64,000 nt of DNA from Tubiluchus corallicola (taxonomy: Eukaryota; Priapulida; Priapulimorpha; Priapulimorphida; Tubiluchidae): positions 32,099 through 96,098 of the forward strand of contig JAQGDQ010000782.1 of the NCBI GenBank assembly GCA_030141605.1, given 5' to 3'. Both the position numbers and the translations under genes were made by a program. Under the pieces are notes generated by a model. That model did not search any database. It was given only the letters and a program-made list of their open reading frames with translations, and was not told the origin of the DNA. Shown in pieces: positions 49,201-60,269 of the stretch (its first letter is position 1; every line of letters starts with the position of its first letter).

Positions 49201-52200
49201 TAGGAAAAAGTTTTTTTCACTTATCACACCAAATCGCTATTTTCCTGCTTCGTCAAAGGCCCCTGAACAAGAGAAAAACAACAAAGATAAAAAACTCACT
49301 TTGGCATGAATAGTCCCCGGCCTAAGCTAAAACACAAGAAAACCCTTTACACGAAGCTAAAAAATCGTCTAAAATACTTAAAAATGCATCGCCTACGCGC
49401 TGCTTTATTGTGTACAGAGCTTGTATAGCAGTAACGCTGTGTAAAACTTGTAAAATTAAACTCCGGCGATGACCGTTAGATGCAGCCACTTGTTGTGAGT
49501 TTTAATAAGCATTTCTAACCATGTTTAATTTACGTAAGTTTAAACAAATTCTGTTTGGTTGTTATTCATAATCGTTTTAAGAATCATTGTTTGCACCACA
49601 GAATTGTTTTAACAGTTCTGTTCTGCTCTATTCTGTTCCGTCCTGTTCCGTTCTATTCTATTCTATTCTATTCTATTCTATTCTATTCTATTCTATTCTA
49701 TTCTATTCTATTCTATTCTATTCTATTCCATTCCATCCTATTCCATTCTATTCTATTCTATTCCGTTCTGTTCCGTTCTATTTCATTCTATTCTATTCTG
49801 TTCTATTCTATTCTATTCTATTCTATTCTATTCTATTCTATTCTATTCTATTCTATTCTATTCTATTCTATTCTAATCCGTTCTGTTCCGTTCTATTCGA
49901 TACTGTTCTATTACTGTTTTGTTCTATTTTATGCTTTTCTGTTCTAGTCTATTCTATATTGATGCAAATACCTCACAAATATCATATTATTGTTACATAC
50001 TGATAAAAGCAACGATACTGTATATAACACGTAACACTATAAGATGTCATTAATTATATATTAAACTATCTTCCATGAATCTACCTAAAACTTAATTAAC
50101 GTTTATACATGGGAAAGGACCGGCAGAATACAGCTGATTACATAATTATTTTCATGGGAGAAGAAGGCTGCATAGAATATATCTATGACACAAACACATT
50201 TACACTGTATCTATGACACAAACACATTTACACTGTATCTATGACACAAACACGTTTACACTGTATCTATGAAACAAACACATTTACACTGTATCTATGA
50301 CACAAACACGTTTACACTGTATCTATGAAACAAACACATTTACACTGTATCTATGACGCAAACACGTTTACACTGTATCTATGAAACAAACACATTTACA
50401 CTGTATCTATGACGCAAACACATTTACACTGATGTGTCAGCTGACAGTCAACAAATGCAAGTAACGGCAACATGTTAGCAGCTATGCTATCAGACTACCA
50501 AGCTAGTAAAAGATTTCTCAAAGGTCACATACGAACAATATTTTCAAGAAGATCTAAAAGTCGAAACTGAAAGTTCCCTCTTCCATTGGATATAACAAAT
50601 TATGCAGTTACTCGTTACAGAAAAGGAAATTCTATTTTCTGTTTGTTTCGTCCGCCATCTTGCGCATATTTCTCTTAAATTCATTCAATCTCGCATGGCG
50701 ATTGCTCCTTGCTGAAATTTCTCTCTCGTAAACAAATTGGGACAACCTGTCACAAATGGCTGAAGATTTTCAACTAATAAAATACAAAATGTCGAATAAC
50801 CAACACAATCCTCTCTCTGGGGGATACTTTGATGCCCCGGTTACACTGTCCATCATTGCTTAGCATTAGTGAAAGAAGCAATTCTGTGGTTTCGTAATCA
50901 AAAGAAGTCTTATGTCTGTTATCTTATATAATTATGATTGCCTCTTTCTTATCATTCCTACTGACTGTATGTGGTTATTCATTGGCCTAGTAAATTAGCA
51001 TTATTTATTAGGTTATAAATTTATCTAGTTTTCGTAATAATTAATTAGCATGCACAGCTTTAGCACTATTTTAAAAATTATTAATTAGTTTTAACCCTGC
51101 GGATTGTGATTTTATTGTAATCCATTTTATAGGAAATAATGTATTATTGTGTATATTATTATATCTGTACAGTTGCTTACCTTAAAGCACCAGAAAACGC
51201 TCTTTACGAATAAAGCTTAAAAAATTCGTCAAATTTTATACCACTTATATCATCTCTTATTGCATGCAGAGCTGTGTTAGTAGCAACGCTGTATAAAACT
51301 TGTAAATTTGCTCTCAGGAGGACTTTTGCGTGCCGCCATTTTAATGATAAGTCGTTTAAAACAAGTTTAGATAACATTGTGTGAAATTTGAACAAATAAT
51401 TCATAGCATTCATAGGACATATTTCACTAATGTAAATAATTGATGCTTATTAGTATTTATACACTAAGTATAAATAACTTTATCTTGTCAAAAAGATACG
51501 TTTTTTAGTGAATCGGTGGTGCACACTGGGAAGGTGAAGTAATGTATGTGAGTTAATTACCAATTACCTGTTACCTGCGCAAGGTTTTCAATTGCAAAGA
51601 ATTTTCTTTTCTGGTTATGTAAATCTTTCAGGCAGATAAGGGTAGTGCTAAGTAATGTAAATTTTTGTGGATTTTTTTCTTTTGAAAATAAAACATGCTT
51701 TCAAATTTTCTTCCCCTTTTTAAGTAAACGAATGTCAGATCATTTAAGTTCTTGAGTATTCATTATTCTCTTACTGTGAAATAAAAAAACAGGTTTCACA
51801 CGCCACCTGCACCAAACTTCAGGAAACATTTTTAGGTTTTTATCAACATAAATCATCCAATATTTACAAAATCATCATCATCCAATGAATCATGCGGCCA
51901 GGGACATGATTTTGCTCACCTCCCTATGCCAGATCATCATCATCATCATCCAATGAATCACACGTCCAGGGACATGATTCTGCTCACCTCCCTATGCCAG
52001 GACTCCCTGCTCGCCGCAAAGCATCAAGTGGATTTATTTCTAAGGATCAATGCAGAAGTGTTTAAATCTTTCTGTGCAAAATCTAAATATGTTAACATTT
52101 GTCCTCCTGCAGGTTTTTTAGCTGGTTCTATGGCTTGTTGAAGAGCTGTCTTCACTGGAATATTATCAGGTAGTCTAAGCATATGCCCAATCTATCTTAA

Positions 52201-55200
52201 ACGGCGTCTTTTTATTTTTCTTGTTCAAGGTTCTTCTTTTATTTTTTCATATAGATCTTTGTTTGAAATTTTCTTTGGCCATGTAATACCCAAAATGTTT
52301 CTGTAATTTCGTCTTTGAAACTTACAAAAGACCATGCAGGAGTGTTTATGGACGTTCTTTTGTTGTTCGTAATAAGAATCCTAATTTAAGAAATGAAAGC
52401 AAAAAACCTGTCAAATCCACCAGCAGTTTTATTTACCTTTAATGATTGCTAAATCAATAAGCCTTTTCACAGTTCCAGCGATTGATGATGATCGTGAAAA
52501 GGTCAAAGGTTAAGTGTACCAGACAACGCATTTGTGTACACTTGACAACGCCTCTTAGCCCATGCTATTGTAATAATAACAGTTTTAACAGGTAGCTAGA
52601 ATCTTACCTAGTTCATTTTTTCTTATTCCCAAGCAAGATCCTGCTAGTAGGTGTACGCATAGACTAACGGATAATTAAGTCAAGTCCACGTGAAACAACG
52701 GAAGTTACTGAACTAATGCGGCAGACTGTTTTGCTTTACCCACATGTCATGTGACACTTGTAGTTAAGATGTGTTGCTGTGGTACACTTAACCTTTGACT
52801 TACAGCAACTGCGCATGCGCACAACGAAACTATGAAAAGGCTGAGTGTGACGTTTGCACCGGAATTTATTCCAGTAATTTGAAGAAATTATTTTAAAAAT
52901 GTAGGACCGTGTGCAACACTATACCTTCCACTCGCTAACTTCTTTCTAATGATATTAAGTTTCAGTGAGTTTACTAATTTAGCTTCTTAAGGTATCACTT
53001 ACTGCCACTAATGAAGGGGATTTATGGAATTTCACAAAAGACTCAGACATGGCCGCACAAAGCGTCTGTTACCATGGTGACAGAGTCTACGGAGTACATT
53101 TTTCAGACATGCGAATAGGCTATAAACCGAAATGACTGCACAACAAAAGAATTAGATGGTTAAACTGATTGGTTCCATGTTACAGTATTCTCAAATATTT
53201 AAGACCAAACATTATATCTCGCTATTTCGTCTTCCCGGAAGTTTATGGGTCAAAAAATTGCCATAATCATTATGTCATTTTGTTGACAATTTGATATCTT
53301 GACATCCTAGTCTTTATCAGTGGCGGCTCGTGTACAGGTACTGTGGAACTGCAGCACCCCCTATTTTCACTCAATATTATCAATAATATTCAATATAATG
53401 TCTTTTTTCTTTAGTTCTTTCTTTATACTTGTACGGAAGCAGAGCACGTCAGGGTAGTACTGTTTGCTTCACAGCCCAGCACAGTGGTGTGTATGTTTGT
53501 TGTGCGCATGCGGCCATTTTAACTCTATATTATCAATAATATTCAATGTAATAAGTCTTTTTTAGTTCTTTCTTCATGTTTGTATGGAAGCAGAGCACGT
53601 GAGGGTAATACTGTTTGCGTGACAATATGTCTATGTCTATGTCTATGTCTAAGTGACAGTACAGCACAGTTGTGTGTTTGGCTGGTGTACACATGTCTGA
53701 GATAACACACTGTAAGCTGCACTGCTAGCGTCAGCTGGCAGACAGAGAAAGTACTGTCGTTCACACGGTTTGTTGTCAGTTGTCACCTGCTTAAAACCGT
53801 GTAGCGGCATATTATTGAACTGCGACAATTTAAGTTACTCGTAAGGAAAAAATTTTTTTGTTTAAGACATTATCAAGTGTATGTATCAATTTTTGTATGT
53901 TTGTTTATTTAAAATTACAATTACAAATTAATACAACGTTAAAATTACGTATATTTGTTTCATTTTACACTCTATTAAAACAGTGACTAAAATTTTTCTG
54001 AAGCATCGTCCCCAATAATTTTAACTACTGGCTGACACAGGCCCCTATACTTGCCGCGCAGTATACGGGTCACGTGTCACAAACATGAATTCTTATTGGT
54101 TAGGGCTACTTAACGGTAGTGACATCTGTTGGTGAGTAATTTCACTACTGGCTGACACAGGCCTTTATACTTGCCGCGCAGTATACCGGTTACGTGTCAC
54201 AAACATGAATTCTTATTGGTTAGGGCTACTTCACGGTAGTGACATCTGTTGGTGAGTAATTTTAACTACTGGCTGACACAGGCCTTTATACTTGCCGCGC
54301 AGTATACGGGTTACGTGTCACAAACATGAATTCTTATTGGTTAGGCCTACTTCACGGTAGTGACACCTGTTGGTGAGTAATTTTAATTACTGGCTGATAT
54401 AGGCCTTTATACTTGCCGCGCATTATACGGCTCACGTGTCACAAACATGAATTCTTATTGGTTAGGCCGACTTCACGGTAGTGACATCTGTTGGTGAGTA
54501 ATTTTAACTACTGGCTGACACAGGCCCTTATACTTGCCGCGCATTATACGGCTGACGTGTCACAAACATGAATTCTTATTGGTTAGGCCTACTTCACTGT
54601 AGTGACATCTGTTGGTGAGCAATTTTCTTACACGCACACTCAGACCTCTACGACACCATAACCTTTCAGACAATTCGAGCATCTGTACATGACTTTAGGC
54701 TATGTAATCATATTCTATGTAATCATTTTGCTTCAATATATGAAAGTTTACACCTGCAAGAGTTCTATCAACAGAAGTAATCAAAACTGCACGGGTTTTA
54801 GTTACTAAAACACGGAAACTCACTCACAGTAATGCAAGACAGGAGCCAAGTGAGTTCCTAATGGTTACTAACATAATGCCTTTGACAAAACACTGTATGA
54901 ATAGAATCAAATTACAGCAGATATTGCGACGACTAATGGAGATGTTGCTGTTCGTTTTAATAATCATCACTGTTGCCATTTTACTAGAGACGTTCTCTTG
55001 TCTGTTAATACGTTTTGACGCATCAAGTTGCAACCACAGACATAACCAAGAAATCTTTACTGTTATTTACTTAGTAAGTAATCGGTCGCCATCGCTGTCG
55101 TCATCATCAACATCGCTATTATGGCCGCCATTTCTTTACTTCATTTATCAGGATATTTTATTGTTTGTTTATGCCATAATTTAAGGGAAGGTTAAGCCTT

Positions 55201-58200
55201 CTGAGATGCAGTGGCGGCCCGTAATCAAAATTACTGGGGGTGCTGCTTCTTATCCATTGCTTTAATACTGTGTAAAGCGAAACAAATATATGTTATTTTA
55301 ATGTTGTAATTTGCACTTGTGATTGTAAACAAACAAACATACAAAAATTTATACATAAAATTGCTTACAAAATAGCCTAAATGGCCGTACTTCGGGATAT
55401 GCAGGTACAAGGTTTTTAAGCACGTGACAACTGACAACAAACTGTGTGAGCGACAATACTTTCTCTACCTAGCAGCAGACGGTAGCAGTGCAGCGTACAG
55501 CGTGTTATCTCAGACATGCGCACATGCCAAACACACTTATGTGCTGGGCTGTGAAGTAAACAGTACTGTCACGTGCTCTGGTTCCGTACAAGTTATACAA
55601 AAAACTAAAGAAAAAAGACTTATTATACTGAATATTATATTGAACAATATAATGTTGAGTTAAAATAGGGGGTGTTGCAGTTCCATAGTACCTCTAGTGC
55701 AGGTACCTATAGTACCTATACAAAAGTAATTATTGATTACAGGTGAAAAGGTGTTGGACGAACTGTGAGTGATCAATCATATTTGGTCAATCATACCACG
55801 AATTCGTCAATCAATCATCAATTCGTCAATCAATCACCAATTCGTCAATCATATCATATTTCGTCAATCAATCATCAATTCGTCAATCAATCACCAATTC
55901 GTCAATTATATCATATTTCGTCAATCAATCATGAATTCGTCAATCAATCATCAATTCGTCAATCATATCATATTTCGTCAATCAATCATCAATTCATCAA
56001 TCAATCACCAATTCGTCAATCCTATCATATTTCGTCAATCAATCATCAATTCGTCAATCAATCATCAATTCATCAATCAATCACCAATTCGTCAATCATA
56101 TCATATTTCGTCAATCCTATCATATTTCGTCAATCAATCATCAATTCGTCAATCATATCATATTTCGTTAATCAATCCCCAATTCGTCAATCATATCATA
56201 TTTCGTCAATCCTATCATATTTCGTCAATCAATCATCAATTCGTCAATCATATCATATTTCGTTAATCCTATCATATTTCGTCAATCAATCACCAATTCG
56301 TCAATCATATCATATTTCGTCAATCTTATCATATTTCGTCAATCAATCACCAATTCGTCAATCATATCATATTTCGTTAATCAATCACGAATTCGTCAAT
56401 CAATCATCAATTCGTCAATCATATCATATTTCGTCAATCAAACATCAATTCGTCAATCATACCGTATTTCGTCAATCAATTATCAATTCGTCAATCAATC
56501 ATCAATTCGTCATCAATCATCAATTCGTCAATCAATCATCAATTCGTCAATCAATCATGAATTCGTCAATCAATCATCAATTGGTCTATCAATCATGAAT
56601 TCATCAATCAATCATCAATTCGACAATCAATCATGAATTCATCAATCAATGATCAATTCGTCAATCAATCATGAATTCGTCAATCAATCATCAATTCGTC
56701 AATCATATCATATTTCTTCAATCAATCATGAATTCGTCAATCAATCATCAATTCGTCAATCATATCATATTTCTTCAATCAACCATGAATTCGTCAATCA
56801 ATCATCAATTCGTCAATCATATCATATTTCGTCAATCAATCATCAATTCGTCAATCAATCATCAATTCGTCAATCAATCATCAATTCGTCAATCAATCAT
56901 GAATTCATCAATCATATTTATATTTATAATCGTAGTTACAGGATTCCAAATCTATTTAAAGATACACGAAAGAGCCACGCAGCTTCCTAGAATTAACATG
57001 TTCATTGAGCGACGATCGTTTCGGCTATTGAAGCCATTATCAAGCTATAAATGAAACCAAATGGAAGAATAAATAATACATTAATGATCCAAAAGCACAA
57101 ACTGAAACTGCAAAACAACAGAATAGAATTATCAAAATAAACAAGGCAGTAACGGAAGAATTTACAGAGAAATGTACAAAATTTTACTTAACACACAAAA
57201 GAACACAACAGGTATACAGTTAATACAAGTCTACATAATGAAGAACCACAACAGTAAGCATTACAATAACAAAACACAACTTCTACATTTTGCACATCAT
57301 CATCATCCAATGAATCACACGTCCAGGGACATGATTCTGCTCACCTCTCTATGCCAGGACTCCCTACTCGCTGCAATGCCCCAAGTGGATTTATTTCTAA
57401 GGATCAATGCTGAAGTGTTTAAATCTTTCTGTGCAAAATCTAAATGTTAACATTTGTCCTCCTGCAGGTTTTTTAGCTGGTTTTATGGCTTGTTAAAGAG
57501 CTATCTTCACTGGAATATCATCAGGTAGTCTAAGAATATCCCCAATCTATCTTAAACGGCGTCTTTTTATTTTTCTTGTCCAAGGTTCTTCTTTTATTTT
57601 TTCATATAGATCTTTGTTTGAAATTTTCTTTGGCCATCTAATCCCCAAAATGTTTCTGTAATTTCGCCTTTGAAACGCATCGATTTCAGCTTTATGATTT
57701 GCTTTTAATGTCCAGGGCTCAGAGTTATACAGAAATACAGTTTCAGCTAAGGCTGAGAATATTCTAATTTTTGTTTTCCAAAGAAATCTTCCTACTCTCA
57801 AAAACTTTTGCACAATTTGCATCAAGTGAGAACTACAATGAGGGAAACCAGCAGCATGTGAATGTCAGAGTGACACAGAGAGTGAATCCACCACGACCAC
57901 TACAGACCCTGAGGAACATAGTCAAACAAATGTCAAAACACAGTAACATATATTTTACCTATATTTATATATATGTCTTATTCGATGTTTTTGTTTGAAC
58001 ATATGTGGCTTGGTTATCATGAATGAGTTTTTTGAAGGTTGTTATGAATTTCTGGGCGAACGAAAGAATCTTAAAGCCTACGGGTGTAAAAATCGTCTGG
58101 CCTGGAGGAATCACTGGACCGGTACCGGATGTCCCAGAGTGTGGATTTATGGGGAACGATCCTGCTTGTGAAGACAGAGGTGGGTTAAATGCATTGTTAA

Positions 58201-60095
58201 AAACAATGTCAAGACATCAAGTTAATCGACAGGGGCGTATCAAGACTTTACGACGCCCTAATCTGATAGTTCTCTCCCGCCCATCCCTATCGTGAATTAA
58301 CGGTTGCTTATGTAATGAGCAGCGTAAACAATTACTTGTGGTGTATTAGAAACAGTATTAACCCAGTGGTTGGACAGAAAAAATGATCTAATTACTCTAA
58401 ATTTATATTGTATTTTCTTCATATTTTTTAACTCTTGCCTAGTGCTGCCACCTTCAGGTGTTCTTGTTAAAATTGTTAAATGTTTCTCTTTACTGTTTAA
58501 ATTTTCATTGGCTTCTACAGTCTTTATGAATGCATAATCTCTAAACCTGTTTTCACACCTAGTTGATTTCACCTGTAGTTTTGGTAACTTGGTTTTCTGC
58601 TTTTCAACACTACGCTATTTCACTGATTATGTAGACACTTCAGAATAAAATCTTAAAACTAAATTTCAAGTTTTTTGGTTTCTTCAAACCACTGGTTATT
58701 ATTAATTACATATATTTGCATAGCGCTTTTATTCAACCAGGCTGCACAACTGCTTGTTGTGTTTTACTTTGCACCTGTTCGTTATGTGGCACTTATATAA
58801 AAGCTGCGCTCAGTAACTACCTGTGATGTGTTACAAACGCGCCCTTTGCATGAATATGAAGGTAGATTTTTTTCTAAAATATTACCCCCTCAAACTTTGG
58901 TGCCCGAAGCTATAGACTAGTTAACCTATTGGTTAATGCGCCCCCGCTAATTGACGTTATACATAAATAAGATTATCAAAAGTGTAATTAAAATATTGCT
59001 TAGTGGTTTCTTTAAAAATGTTGGTTAAAACGTGTGTAGTTATAAAATCCCATATTAGGAAAGCATTGTAAATGAATGTAGGCTTGCTCCTGCAAGAAAT
59101 AACTTTTGCCTAATGTATTGTTTCACGTTTTCGTAATTATATAGTAACAGCATGCATATTACAATGTGAAATTCATATTAAACAAGCACATCCCTTAAAA
59201 ATATTCACATATTGTACGCATGCGCATTGGTACCTGCGTGCCTTCTCTTTAGTAGAGTTTTCAAAAGAGGCACTCGTTCCCTAAACTAACGTGGAGTGTT
59301 TCCCACACTGATCGACACGCTGACCGTCACCACTCGGCTATTCGCCCAGACTCTGCGAATGGCATTATAAACTAAATGGTTTTTTGCAGGTTTACTGCCC
59401 CCATGGTCGGTTGCAGTCATCACAACTTTGTCAGTTGTTATTGTTTGTGCAGTTTGTTTATTTATCTACAGGTATGATTTTGTAATATATTTATATTGTG
59501 TTTAATTGTATTGTTTGTGGTGGTGACGGTGATGGTGATGATGATGATGATGGTGGTGGTGGTAGTGGTGGTGATGATGATGGTGGTGATGGTGGTGGTG
59601 GTGGTGATGGTGATGATGGTGGTGGTGGTGGTGGTGGTGGTGGTTGTGATGGTGGTTGTGGTGATGGTAGTGATGGTTGTGGTGATGGTGGTGATGTTTG
59701 TGGTGGTGGTAGTGGTGGTGGTGATGGTGGTGGTGATGGTGGCGGTGCTGGTTTTGGTGGTGGTGGTGATGGTGGTGTTTGTGTTGGTGGTGGTGGTGGT
59801 GTTGGTGGTGGCGGTGGTGGTGGTGGTGGTGATAGCAGCAGTGGTGGTGTGGTGATGGTGGTGGTGGTGATGGTGGTGTTGGTGGTGGTGGTGGTGGTGG
59901 TGGTGTAGGTGGTGGTGTTGGTGATGGTGGTGGTGGTGATGATGGTGGTGGTGGTGGTGGTGGTGGTGATGATGATGATGATGATGGTGATGGTGGTGGT
60001 GGTGATGATGAATTGAGATGATGATGAAGATGATGATGAAGATGATGAAGAAGAAGAAGAAGAAGAAGATGATGATGATAGTGGTGGTGGTGAGG

Positions 60096-60127
<32 letters not shown>

Positions 60128-60155
60128 GATGATGATGATGATGGTGGTGATGATG

Positions 60156-60187
<32 letters not shown>

Positions 60188-60209
60188 GATGATGATGATG
60201 GTCATGATG

Positions 60210-60269
<60 letters not shown>

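Noticed and set aside
55765-56598. 277-codon Ser-Ile-Asn-His ORF
   Set aside because: Translation of the 19-bp satellite; several frames are open.
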